Positions 56,215-64,000 of a stretch of DNA of 64,000 nt are shown here, piece after piece. The notes below the pieces were generated by a model. It was not told the origin of the DNA. It did no database searches and saw only the letters and a program-made list of their open reading frames with translations. Origin of the DNA: Pseudomonas sp. LRP2-20 (GTDB lineage: Bacteria; Pseudomonadota; Gammaproteobacteria; Pseudomonadales; Pseudomonadaceae); NCBI RefSeq assembly GCF_024349685.1, contig NZ_AP025944.1:4904001-4968000 (forward strand), given 5' to 3'. Position 1 is the first letter of the stretch, and every line of letters begins with the position of its first letter. The position numbers were made by a program, and so were the translations under genes.

Positions 56215-57471
56215 ATGAGCACTTCACAACCCGCACGCCAGCTGCTGCCCGGCCTGTTGGCCATTTCCTGCGCCCTGCCTGTATGCGCCGCCGACAATGG
56301 TGGGTTCATGGAGGACGCCAAGGCCAGCCTCAACCTGCGCAACTTCTACATCAACCGTAACTTCGTCGACCCGGCCCACCCACAGGGCAAGGCCGAAGAA
56401 TGGACTCAGAGCTTCATCCTCGATGCCCGCTCCGGTTTCACCCAAGGCACCGTCGGCTTCGGCGTGGACGTACTGGGCCTGTATTCGGTCAAGCTCGATG
56501 GCGGCAAAGGCACCACCAACACCCAGCTGCTACCGGTGCATGACGACGGCCGCCCCGCGGACGACTTCGGCCGCCTGGGCGTGGCATTGAAAGCCAAGCT
56601 GTCCGAGACCGAACTGAAAGTCGGTGAATGGATGCCGGTACTGCCAATCTTGCGCTCGGACGACGGCCGTTCGCTGCCACAGACCTTCCGCGGTGGCCAG
56701 GTCACTTCGAAGGAAATCGAAGGCCTGACCCTGTACGCCGGCCAGTTCCGCGGCAACAGCCCGCGCAACGACGCCAGCATGGAAGACATGTCGCTCAACG
56801 GCCGCGCGGCCTTCACCTCCGACCGCTTCAACTTTGGCGGCGGTGAATACACCTTCAACGACAAGCGCACCATGATCGGCCTGTGGGACGCCCAGCTCAA
56901 GGACATCTACCGCCAGCAATACCTGAACCTGGTGCATAGCCAGCCGTTGGGCGAATGGACCCTGGGTGCCAACCTGGGTTACTTCTGGGGCAAGGAAGAT
57001 GGCGCGGAACGCGCAGGCCAGCTGGACAACAAAACCGCCTCGGCGTTGCTGTCGGCGCGCTACAAGGGCAACACCTTCTACGTCGGCCTGCAGAAGGTCA
57101 GTGGCGACAATGCCTGGCTGCGGGTCAACGGCACCAGTGGCGGCACCCTGGCCAACGACAGCTACAACTCGAGCTTCGACAATGCCAAGGAGCGCTCCTG
57201 GCAGGTACGCCACGACTTCAACTTCGTCAGCGTCGGCATCCCCGGCCTGACCCTGATGAACCGCTACATCAAGGGCGACAATGTCACCGCAGGCGGCGTG
57301 ACCGACGGCAAGGAATGGGCGCGGGAGACCGAGCTGGCCTATGTGATCCAGTCGGGCACCTTCAAGGACCTGTCGGTGAAGTGGCGCAACTCCACCATGC
57401 GCCGGGATTTCAGCACCAACTCGTTTGATGAGAACCGGCTGATCGTGAGCTACCCGCTGAACCTCCTCTGA
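56215..57471 (+). CDS. OprD-family porin, BenF-like
   Basis: 418 residues starting MSTSQPARQLLPGLLAISCA; signal cleavage near VCA|AD. OprD features: DAKASLNLRNFYINRNF, FGVDVLGLYSVKLDGG, and a C-terminal strand ending YPLNLL. Located near the pca operon, so uptake of aromatic acids such as benzoate-type compounds is plausible; similar P. putida genes are called BenF-like. An upstream in-frame ATG (56140) lacks a signal peptide and was rejected. Confidence 0.85.
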   Translation: MSTSQPARQLLPGLLAISCALPVCAADNGGFMEDAKASLNLRNFYINRNFVDPAHPQGKAEEWTQSFILDARSGFTQGTVGFGVDVLGLYSVKLDGGKGTTNTQLLPVHDDGRPADDFGRLGVALKAKLSETELKVGEWMPVLPILRSDDGRSLPQTFRGGQVTSKEIEGLTLYAGQFRGNSPRNDASMEDMSLNGRAAFTSDRFNFGGGEYTFNDKRTMIGLWDAQLKDIYRQQYLNLVHSQPLGEWTLGANLGYFWGKEDGAERAGQLDNKTASALLSARYKGNTFYVGLQKVSGDNAWLRVNGTSGGTLANDSYNSSFDNAKERSWQVRHDFNFVSVGIPGLTLMNRYIKGDNVTAGGVTDGKEWARETELAYVIQSGTFKDLSVKWRNSTMRRDFSTNSFDENRLIVSYPLNLL

Positions 57472-57478
57472 GTTCACT

Positions 57479-57588
57479 GGCCTCTTCGCGGGTAAATCGG
57501 GGCGCCGAACCGCCGCTCCCACAAGGTCCTCCACAAAATTCAAATCCTGTGCGATCCCTGTGGGAGCGGCTTTAGCCGCGAAGAGGCC
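57479..57588. repeat. REP pair (one half degraded)
   Basis: Left half CGGGTAAATCGGGGCG is altered; right half CCTGTGGGAGCGGCTTTAGC with CGCGAAGAGGCC is intact. Lies between the porin and LysR genes. Confidence 0.75.
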
Positions 57589-57696
57589 AGACGCCTTTAC
57601 GAATAACCAAAAAGAATAAACAAATCAAAAAACCTTCTTTGACGACATATAAAACAATCGCTTAAATCGAGCCCTGTTCCACCGCAGAGCCTCGAC

Positions 57697-58620
57697 ATGG
57701 ACCTTCGCCAACTGCGTTACTTCATCGCCCTCACCGAATACCGCAGTTTCGTCCGTGCCGCCGAAGCCATGGGCATCACCCAACCCGCCTTCAGCCGGGC
57801 CATCCAGGGCCTCGAACACACCTTCGGCTGCCCGCTGGTCGACCGTGCCAGCAAAGCCCTGCGCCCGACCCCCGAGGGCCTGGTGGTGCTGCAGCACGCC
57901 CGCCGCCTGGTACAGGGCGCCACCCAACTGAGCAACGAAGTGCTGCAAATGACCAAGCTCGACGCCGGCGAACTGCATTTCGGCAGCGGCCCGGCCCTGG
58001 CCGTGCGCCTGGTCCCTCAAGCACTGCAGCATTTCATCGCCAGCCACCCCGGTATCCGCACGGCCCTGTTGGTGGACAACGCCGAACGCCTCGGCCAGGC
58101 CCTGCGCCGTGAGCAGATCGAGTTCTTCGTCGACGACATCCGCCCCTTCGAAGCCGACCCCAACTTCCACACCGAACCGCTCACCCCGCGCCCTGGGCTG
58201 TTCTTCTGCCGGCCCGGCCACCCGCTGTTGGCCAAGGACAGCCTGTCGACCAACGACCTGTTCGCCTACCCCTTGGCCAGTGCCTTGCTCGCCCCCGGGG
58301 TGCGCAAGCGCCTGGCCAACCTCAGCGGGCGCAGCGACTTCACTCCGCACCTGCAGACCGAACACCTGGCGGTATTGCGCAGCGTGGTGCTGGCCAGCGA
58401 TGCCATAGGCACGGCCAGCGAGGAAGCGGTGGCCGACGACCTGGCGGCGGGCAACCTGGTACGCCTGCACTGGCGCAACCTGCCACCGGCTCTGGAGGTA
58501 CTGAGCGTGCGCTGCGGGGTGGTCAGCCGTAGCGGATACCGCTTGTCACCGGCAGCACGGGCGATGATCGAGACCTTGGTGGGGTTGGATGCGCCAATGC
58601 GCGCTGCTGCCATTCGCTGA
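57697..58620 (+). CDS. LysR-family regulator
   Basis: 307 residues starting MDLRQLRYFIALTEYRSFVR. HTH FVRAAEAMGITQPAFSRAIQ. The effector domain is of the general LysR_substrate type. No divergent gene; it sits on the same strand between a BenF-like porin and the Mpo1-like gene. Could regulate the porin or the pca genes, but nothing in the sequence decides it. Confidence 0.85.
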   Translation: MDLRQLRYFIALTEYRSFVRAAEAMGITQPAFSRAIQGLEHTFGCPLVDRASKALRPTPEGLVVLQHARRLVQGATQLSNEVLQMTKLDAGELHFGSGPALAVRLVPQALQHFIASHPGIRTALLVDNAERLGQALRREQIEFFVDDIRPFEADPNFHTEPLTPRPGLFFCRPGHPLLAKDSLSTNDLFAYPLASALLAPGVRKRLANLSGRSDFTPHLQTEHLAVLRSVVLASDAIGTASEEAVADDLAAGNLVRLHWRNLPPALEVLSVRCGVVSRSGYRLSPAARAMIETLVGLDAPMRAAAIR

Positions 58621-58682
58621 ACTGATGATGGTGGTGGCTGCGGGCTATTCTGATCACTATCAGATCATGGGTTGCCAGTGAC

Positions 58683-58777
58683 GCCCTCTTCGCGGGCAAG
58701 CCCGCTCCCACAGGTACAGCGGCTCTCTCAAGCGCTGCAGTAATCCTGTGGGAGCGGGCTTGCCCGCGAAAGGGCAG
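58683..58777. repeat. REP pair
   Basis: GCCCTCTTCGCGGGCAAGCC and the facing CCTGTGGGAGCGGGCTTGCC copy flank a 40-bp centre. Confidence 0.87.
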
Positions 58778-58823
58778 GTACAGGCAACACCACGCTGAAC
58801 AGGCCACCCAGGGAGGAACAACA

Positions 58824-59342
58824 ATGAAAAACCTCGTCGAACACCTGAGCCAGTACGCCAACTACCACCGCGACCCGCGCAACATCGCCACCCACTTCGT
58901 CGGCATACCGCTGATCGTCGTGGCTGTCACGGTGTTGCTGTCGCGCCCCGGCTGGGACCTGGCCGGCATCTGGCTATCCCCCGCCCTGCTCGCCGCAGCC
59001 GCTGCAGTGCGTTTCTACCTGCGCCTGGACCTGCGCTTCGGCCTGGTCATGGGCCTGCTGCTGGGCTTGTGCCTGTGGATCGGCCAGGCACTGGCCACGC
59101 AGTCCACCGGCCTGTGGCTGAGCGCCGGGCTGGGTGCGTTCGTGGTGGGCTGGATCATCCAGTTCGTCGGGCATCATTACGAAGGCCGCAAGCCGGCGTT
59201 CGTCGACGATATCAGCGGGCTGATCATCGGCCCGCTGTTCGTGGTGGCTGAAGCGGCGTTCATGGTGGGCCTGTGCCCGGCATTGAAACAGGCCGTGGAG
59301 GCCAATGCCGGGCCAGTAGCACTGCGACACAAAGCAGCCTAG
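58824..59342 (+). CDS. Mpo1/DUF962-family membrane protein, putative 2-hydroxy fatty acid dioxygenase
   Basis: 172 residues with about four membrane helices. Conserved His motifs NYHRDPRNIATHFVGIPL near the N-terminus and QFVGHHYEGRKPAF in the second half match yeast Mpo1, an Fe(II) alpha-oxidation enzyme. Enzyme activity in Pseudomonas is inferred. AGGAGG-like site precedes the ATG. Confidence 0.82.
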   Translation: MKNLVEHLSQYANYHRDPRNIATHFVGIPLIVVAVTVLLSRPGWDLAGIWLSPALLAAAAAVRFYLRLDLRFGLVMGLLLGLCLWIGQALATQSTGLWLSAGLGAFVVGWIIQFVGHHYEGRKPAFVDDISGLIIGPLFVVAEAAFMVGLCPALKQAVEANAGPVALRHKAA

Positions 59343-59349
59343 CAAGAGG

Positions 59350-59455
59350 GCCGCCGGCTTCATCGCCGGCAAGCCGGCTCCCACAGGTACTGCACTGTTC
59401 TCAGGCTTGATGCTATCCCGGGGGGCGCCGGCTTGCCGGCGTTGAGGCCAGTACA
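59350..59455. repeat. Variant REP pair (GCCGGC class)
   Basis: GCCGGCTTCATCGCCGGCAAGC...CCCACAGG faces GCGCCGGCTTGCCGGCGTTGAGGCC. The core is GCCGGC instead of GCGGG. Lies at the end of the pca operon. Confidence 0.7.
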
Positions 59456-59459
59456 GGTA

Positions 59460-59855
59460 TTACTGCTGGCGCGACTCCACGCCCAGCTCATCCCACACCG
59501 ACTCGGCCAGGTGGAAGGTGGCATTGGCTGCCGGAATGCCGCAGTAGATCGCGCTCTGCATCAGCACTTCCTTGATCTCGTCGCGGGTCACGCCGTTATT
59601 GGCCGCCGCCCGCAAGTGCAGCTTGAGCTCTTCGTTGCGGTTCATGCCGATCAGCATGGCAATGGTGATCAGGCTGCGGGTGTGACGCGGCAGGCCCGGG
59701 CGGGTCCAGATATCGCCCCAGGCATGGCGGGTGATCATTTCCTGGAACTCGCCGTTGAAGTCGTTGAGCTTCTCCAGGCTGCGGTCCACGTGGGCGTCGC
59801 CCAGCACTGCGCGGCGAACCTGCATGCCGGCGTCGTAACGTTGTTTCTCATCCAT
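59460..59855 (-). CDS. pcaC: 4-carboxymuconolactone decarboxylase PcaC
   Basis: Converts 4-carboxymuconolactone to 3-oxoadipate enol-lactone in the protocatechuate branch. It has 131 residues starting MDEKQRYDAGMQVRRAVLGD. CMD fold with ELKLHLRAAANNGVTRDEIK and the conserved His in LKLH. It starts 10 bp after the pcaD stop. Confidence 0.96.
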   Translation of the reverse strand: MDEKQRYDAGMQVRRAVLGDAHVDRSLEKLNDFNGEFQEMITRHAWGDIWTRPGLPRHTRSLITIAMLIGMNRNEELKLHLRAAANNGVTRDEIKEVLMQSAIYCGIPAANATFHLAESVWDELGVESRQQ

Positions 59856-59865
59856 GGCCAATTCC

Positions 59866-60657
59866 TCAGCGAGCCAGCAGGAAGTCGAGCACGCGGCGGC
59901 TGAATGCCTCGCCAATCTCGACGTTGGACAGGTGCGCCGCCGGGAACTCGGCGTAAGTGGCACCGATGATACCGGCCTGCATGAAGCGGCCATGCTCCGG
60001 CGTGGTGACCACGTCTTCGGTACCGGCAACGATCAGCGTCGCCACCTGGATGCGGCCCAACTGTTCACGGAAATCGGCGTCGCGCACGGCTGCGCAGTTG
60101 GCGGCATAACCCTCGGGGCTGGTCTGCGCGAGCATCTGGCAGATGCGCTGGGCCTCCTGCGGCTGCTGCTCGGCAAACGCCGGGGTGAACCAGCGGGCGA
60201 TGGAGGCATCGCGCAGGCCGACCATGGCTTGGTGACCGCCCTTGAGCACGGTGTCGATCCGGGTGTTCCACACCTCGTCGTTGGCGATCTTGGCGGCGGT
60301 GTTGCACAGGGTCAGGCTGTGCAGGCGCGCGCCGGCATGGATGCCCAGCCACTGGCCGATCAGGCCGCCCATGGACAGGCCGACGAAGTGCGCGTGCTGG
60401 ATGTCCAGCGCGTCCAGCAGCGCCAGTACATCCCGGCCCAGCTGCTCGATGCTGTACGGGCCTTCAGTGACCTGCGAAGCGCCATGGCCACGGGTGTCGT
60501 AGCGCAGCACGCGGAAGTGTTCGCTCCACAGCGGAATCTGGCTGTCCCACATGCCCAGGTCGGTACCCAGCGAGTTGGACAGGACCAGCACCGGAGCATC
60601 GGCCGGGCCGTCGAGTTGGTAGTTCAGTACGCCATCGGCCAGTTGCAAGTGCGCCAC
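59866..60657 (-). CDS. pcaD: 3-oxoadipate enol-lactonase PcaD
   Basis: Alpha/beta-hydrolase of 263 residues that opens the enol-lactone to 3-oxoadipate. Catalytic Ser in GLSMGG, Asp in GTEDVV and His in AAHLSN are visible. Starts 11 bp after pcaB. Confidence 0.95.
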   Translation of the reverse strand: MAHLQLADGVLNYQLDGPADAPVLVLSNSLGTDLGMWDSQIPLWSEHFRVLRYDTRGHGASQVTEGPYSIEQLGRDVLALLDALDIQHAHFVGLSMGGLIGQWLGIHAGARLHSLTLCNTAAKIANDEVWNTRIDTVLKGGHQAMVGLRDASIARWFTPAFAEQQPQEAQRICQMLAQTSPEGYAANCAAVRDADFREQLGRIQVATLIVAGTEDVVTTPEHGRFMQAGIIGATYAEFPAAHLSNVEIGEAFSRRVLDFLLAR

Positions 60658-60668
60658 AGCGGTCTCCT

Positions 60669-62021
60669 TCAGGCAGTCAAACGTTGATGTTCAGCCACGG
60701 CGCGCGCCACCCAGACGCGGGCCTGGCCGAGGTAATGGGCAGGGTCGAGCAGGCGGTCGAGTTCTTCCGCGCTCAGTTCGACACTGACCTGCGGCTCGTC
60801 ACCCAGTACGGCGCGCAGGTGGCGCTGTTCGGCCACGGCACGCTGGCAGCATTGCTCCAGCAGGTGGTGGGCGCGGTCACGGCCCAGGCGCTGGGCGAGC
60901 ACGATGCTCACCGCTTCGGCCAGCACCAGGCCCTGGGTCAGGTCGAGGTTGTGGCGCATGCGCTCGGCATCCACTTGCATGCCTTCGGCGATCACCTGGG
61001 CCTGGCGCAGGGCGCCAGAGACCAGGCAGCAAATGTCCGGCAAGGTTTCCCATTCGGCATGCCACAGGCCGAGGCTGCGCTCGTGCTCCTGGGGCATGGC
61101 GGCGAACAGCGTCGAAAGCAGGCCCGGCACGCGGGTAGCGGCGCCGATCAGCACCGCCGCACCGACCGGGTTGCGCTTGTGCGGCATGGTCGACGAACCG
61201 CCCTTGCCCGGCGCCGACGGCTCGAACACCTCACCGGCTTCGGTCTGCATCAGCAGGCTGACATCACGGCCGAACTTGCCCAGGCTACCGGCAACCAGGC
61301 CCAGCACCGAAGCGAACTCCACCAGGCGATCACGCTGGGTGTGCCAAGGCTGCTCAGGCAAGGTCAGCTTGAGTTGCTCGGCCAGCGCTTCAGCCACCGG
61401 CATGGCTTTGCTACCCAGGGCCGCGAGGCTGCCGGAGGCACCGCCGAACTGCAGCACCAGCAAACGCGGTCGCAGCTCCTGCAGGCGCTGGCGATGGCGG
61501 GTCAAGGCACCGAGCACACCGGCCAGCTTCATGCCCAGGGTCACCGGCGTGGCGTGCTGCAACCAGGTACGGCCAACCAGCGGCGTATCGGCATGCTGCA
61601 AGGCCTGGCGCGCCAGGGTGTCGGCCAGCTTGCCAAGATCGGCTTCGATCAGCTCCAGTGCATCGCGCAACTGCAAGACCAGCCCGGTATCCATCGCATC
61701 CTGACTGGTGGCGCCCAGGTGCACGTAGCGCTCGGCCTCGGGCACACCGCTGGCGATCACCTTGCCCAGCGCCTTGACCAGGGGGATCGCCGAGTTGCCG
61801 GCGGTGGCGATGGCATCCGCCAAGGCGCGCACGTCATAGCGCTCAGCCTGGCAGGCCGCCTCGATGGCCGCCACGGCACTGTGCGGCACCAGGCCGGCAG
61901 CGGCTTCGGCACGGGCCAGTGCAGCCTCGAAGTCGAGCATGCCCTGCAAGCGGCCGCGGTCAGAGAACACTTCGCGCATGGCCGGCGCGGTGAAGTAGGC
62001 GTCGAACAGTTGGTTGCTCAT
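60669..62021 (-). CDS. pcaB: 3-carboxy-cis,cis-muconate cycloisomerase PcaB
   Basis: 450 residues, fumarase/aspartase superfamily. Signature GGSSTMPHKRNPVGA at about residue 275, and SQDAMDTGLVLQLRDA for the second active-site segment. Lactonises carboxymuconate. Between pcaT and pcaD in one tight operon. Confidence 0.96.
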   Translation of the reverse strand: MSNQLFDAYFTAPAMREVFSDRGRLQGMLDFEAALARAEAAAGLVPHSAVAAIEAACQAERYDVRALADAIATAGNSAIPLVKALGKVIASGVPEAERYVHLGATSQDAMDTGLVLQLRDALELIEADLGKLADTLARQALQHADTPLVGRTWLQHATPVTLGMKLAGVLGALTRHRQRLQELRPRLLVLQFGGASGSLAALGSKAMPVAEALAEQLKLTLPEQPWHTQRDRLVEFASVLGLVAGSLGKFGRDVSLLMQTEAGEVFEPSAPGKGGSSTMPHKRNPVGAAVLIGAATRVPGLLSTLFAAMPQEHERSLGLWHAEWETLPDICCLVSGALRQAQVIAEGMQVDAERMRHNLDLTQGLVLAEAVSIVLAQRLGRDRAHHLLEQCCQRAVAEQRHLRAVLGDEPQVSVELSAEELDRLLDPAHYLGQARVWVARAVAEHQRLTA

Positions 62022-62030
62022 GCAACGTCC

Positions 62031-63320
62031 TTAATCATCGTGGTGCAGGTATTGCGCCTGCTTCGGCAGGCGCAGGCTGAACAGGAAGGCGATCGCCATC
62101 ATGGCCGTCACGTACCAGTAGAAGGTGTTTTCCATGCCCATGGTCTTCAGGCCCAGGGCCACGTACTCGGCCGAGCCACCAAACGCCGCGTTGGCCACCG
62201 CATACGCCAGGCCCACGCCCAGCGCGCGGACCTGCGGCGGGAACATCTCGGCTTTCACCAGGCCACTGATCGAGGTGTAGAAACTGACGATGCACAGGGC
62301 CAGGGTGATCAACACGAAAGCCATGAACGGGCTGCTCACGGTCTTAAGTGCCATCAGCAACGGTACGGTGCAGAGGGTGCCCAACGCACCGAACAGCAGC
62401 ATCGAGTTACGCCGGCCGATGCGGTCGGAGAGCATGCCGAAGAAGGGCTGCATCACCATGTACAGGAACAGCGCCCCGGTCATTACGAAACTGGCGGTCT
62501 TGGCATTCATGCCTGCCGTGTTGACCAGGTACTTCTGCATGTAGGTGGTGAAGGTGTAGAAGATCAGCGAACCACCGGCGGTGTAGCCAAGCACCGTAAT
62601 GAATGCTGCGGTGTGGTTGCGGAACAACCCCTTGATGGTGCCGGCGTCCTTGTCCTTGCGGGTTTCGGCGCTGCTGGTCTCGTGCAGCGAGCGGCGCAGC
62701 ATCAGCGAGATCAGCGCGGCGATGGCACCGACCACGAACGGAATGCGCCAGCCCCAGGCGCGCAGTTCTTCCTCGCTCAGCAGTTGCTGCATGATCACCA
62801 CCACCAGCACCGCCAGCAACTGGCCGCCGATCAGGGTCACATACTGGAACGACGCAAAGAAGCCACGCTGACCGCGCAGGGCCACTTCACTCATGTAGGT
62901 TGCGGTGGTGCCGTACTCGCCACCCACCGACAGGCCCTGGATCAGCCGCGCAAGTAAAAGCAGCGCCGGTGCCCAGGCGCCGATGCTGGCATAGGTGGGC
63001 AGGCAGGCGATCATCAGCGAGCCGAAGCACATCATCAGCACCGAGATCATCAGGGAATTCTTGCGGCCATGGCGGTCGGCCAGGCGACCGAAGATCCAGC
63101 CACCGATAGGGCGCATCAGGAAGCCTGCAGCGAATACCCCGGCCGTGTTGAGCAGTTGCACGGTAGGGTCGCCGGAGGGGAAGAAGGACGCGGCGAAGTA
63201 GATCGCACTGAAGGCATAGACGTAGAAGTCGAACCATTCCACCAGGTTGCCCGAAGAGGCACCGACGATGGCGAAGATGCGTTTACTGCGCTCTTCACCG
63301 GTGTAATAGGTTGAGGTCAT
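62031..63320 (-). CDS. pcaT: MHS-family MFS transporter PcaT (beta-ketoadipate/dicarboxylate)
   Basis: 429 residues, 12 membrane segments, MHS motifs [20 protein letters not shown] and [16 protein letters not shown]. Position in the pca operon supports PcaT, a 3-oxoadipate transporter. Similar to the KgtP-type protein at 36.4 kb. AGGAG precedes the ATG; a palindrome lies 23 bp further upstream. Confidence 0.93.
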   Translation of the reverse strand: MTSTYYTGEERSKRIFAIVGASSGNLVEWFDFYVYAFSAIYFAASFFPSGDPTVQLLNTAGVFAAGFLMRPIGGWIFGRLADRHGRKNSLMISVLMMCFGSLMIACLPTYASIGAWAPALLLLARLIQGLSVGGEYGTTATYMSEVALRGQRGFFASFQYVTLIGGQLLAVLVVVIMQQLLSEEELRAWGWRIPFVVGAIAALISLMLRRSLHETSSAETRKDKDAGTIKGLFRNHTAAFITVLGYTAGGSLIFYTFTTYMQKYLVNTAGMNAKTASFVMTGALFLYMVMQPFFGMLSDRIGRRNSMLLFGALGTLCTVPLLMALKTVSSPFMAFVLITLALCIVSFYTSISGLVKAEMFPPQVRALGVGLAYAVANAAFGGSAEYVALGLKTMGMENTFYWYVTAMMAIAFLFSLRLPKQAQYLHHDD

Positions 63321-63342
63321 GACGGTTTACTCCTGGAGGGTC

Positions 63343-63366
63343 CTAGGTAAGTCTAGACATACCTAG
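63343..63366. promoter_or_regulatory. 24-bp near-perfect palindrome upstream of pcaT
   Basis: CTAGGTAAGTC-TAGACATACCTAG reads as its own complement except for one symmetric pair of positions (8 and 17). It lies 23 bp before the pcaT ATG, an operator-like position. Confidence 0.65.
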
Positions 63367-63417
63367 TAACACACTCGTTCCGCTTGCGGGCTGGCAATTG
63401 GCCTTCTGCCGTAAGTG

Positions 63418-63501
63418 CCGGCCTCTTCGCGGGTAAACCCGCTCCCACAGAGGGAGGCGTGGTTCCCCCTGTGGGAGCGGGTTCACCCGCGAAGAGGCCG
63501 G
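63418..63501. repeat. REP pair between pcaF and pcaT
   Basis: CCGGCCTCTTCGCGGGTAAA and CACCCGCGAAGAGGCCGG face each other around CTCCCACAGAGGG-type inner arms; may end pcaF transcripts. Confidence 0.9.
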
Positions 63502-63507
63502 TACAGG

Positions 63508-64000
63508 TCAAACCCGTTCGATGGCCAACGCCAGGCCTTGGCCAACGCCCACACACATGGTCGCCAGGCCCTTGCGGCCGCCGCTTTTCTCCAGCTGGTG
63601 AAGCGCAGTCAGCACCAGGCGCGCACCGCTCATGCCCAGCGGGTGGCCCAGGGCGATCGCGCCACCATTGGGGTTCACCTGCGGCGCATCGTCGGCCACA
63701 CCCAGCTCACGCAGCACCGCCAGGCCTTGGCTGGCGAAGGCTTCGTTGAGCTCGATCACATCGAAATCATTCACCGCCACGCCCAGGCGCTCGGTCAGCT
63801 TGCGCACCGCCGGCACCGGGCCGATGCCCATGACACGCGGAGCAACCCCGGCGCTGGCCATGCCCAGCACACGGGCACGTGGGGTCAGGCCGTGTTTCTT
63901 CACCGCCTCGGCCGAGGCCAGGATCAGTGCCGCGGCGCCATCGTTCACGCCGGAGGCGTTGCCAGCGGTGACGGTCTTGTCCGGGCCGTTGACTGGCTTG
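63508..64000 (-). CDS. pcaF: Beta-ketoadipyl-CoA thiolase PcaF, C-terminal part, cut by window edge
   Basis: Thiolase that cleaves 3-oxoadipyl-CoA to succinyl-CoA and acetyl-CoA. The window shows about 164 C-terminal codons: [38 protein letters not shown] with the catalytic-domain [25 protein letters not shown] with the catalytic His, and the C-terminal Cys region [11 protein letters not shown]-terminus beyond the right edge. The name rests on the pca context; a PhaA-type thiolase would look similar. Confidence 0.93.
   Translation of the reverse strand, partial: KPVNGPDKTVTAGNASGVNDGAAALILASAEAVKKHGLTPRARVLGMASAGVAPRVMGIGPVPAVRKLTERLGVAVNDFDVIELNEAFASQGLAVLRELGVADDAPQVNPNGGAIALGHPLGMSGARLVLTALHQLEKSGGRKGLATMCVGVGQGLALAIERV

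Noticed and set aside
60684..62957. A 757-codon frame on the + strand across pcaB and pcaT
   Set aside because: Antisense shadow of two well-supported genes with no recognisable domain.

Overview
The window reads as chromosome of a Pseudomonas putida-group bacterium. The base composition is GC-rich throughout. Gene families and order match P. putida as I remember it: lepA-mucD-mucB-mucA-algU-nadB, phaG, the ttgR/ttgABC solvent and drug efflux locus, and a pca protocatechuate operon. The spacers carry the REP palindromes typical of this group (core CGGCCTCTTCGCGGG...CCCGCTCCCACAG). No rRNA, CRISPR array, prophage or complete insertion sequence was seen.

Layout. 1-5.1 kb: lepA (cut by the window edge) and the algU-mucA-mucB-mucD envelope-stress cluster, with two AlgU-type promoters. 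5.2-9.5 kb: nadB, the overlapping sdhE/ygfX pair, ygfZ and an HDOD protein. 9.5-17.5 kb: a tricarboxylate uptake locus (tctDE two-component system, OpdH-like porin, tctCBA, AbrB-like membrane protein), with a 113-bp tandem repeat fused to the tctE 3' end. 17.5-24.1 kb: ung, an enoyl-CoA hydratase-family protein, a Tyr-rich lipoprotein, a diguanylate cyclase, a CWC protein, rsuA, phaG and tRNA-Gly(CCC). 24.3-30.4 kb: a SulP transporter, then an accessory strip with remains of two broken genes, a SIR2-like (DUF4917-type) protein and a HicA-like/HTH gene pair, then a methyltransferase and a TPM-domain protein. 30.6-37.7 kb: bglX, a DctB/DctD-type system and a KgtP-type transporter behind a sigma-54 promoter. 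37.8-39.6 kb: a 221-bp element with perfect 62-bp inverted repeats, a four-fold-repeat membrane protein, and a divergent gene for a secreted tandem-repeat protein. 39.6-49.2 kb: small oxidoreductases, regulators (AraC, two LysR), an AruI-like ThDP enzyme, an oxaloacetate decarboxylase-like enzyme and a DHA2 efflux protein. 49.2-56 kb: ttgR and ttgABC with a recognisable TtgR operator. 56-64 kb: a BenF/OprD-type porin, a LysR regulator, an Mpo1-like protein and pcaC-D-B-T-F (pcaF cut by the window edge).

Most of the window serves nutrient uptake and catabolism (tricarboxylates, C5-dicarboxylates, beta-glucosides, protocatechuate) and envelope protection (AlgU regulon, Ttg efflux). The least explained parts are the strip at 25.98-28.4 kb, the 221-bp palindromic element with its neighbouring divergent membrane/secreted-repeat gene pair, and the 113-bp tandem array that copies the tail of tctE.
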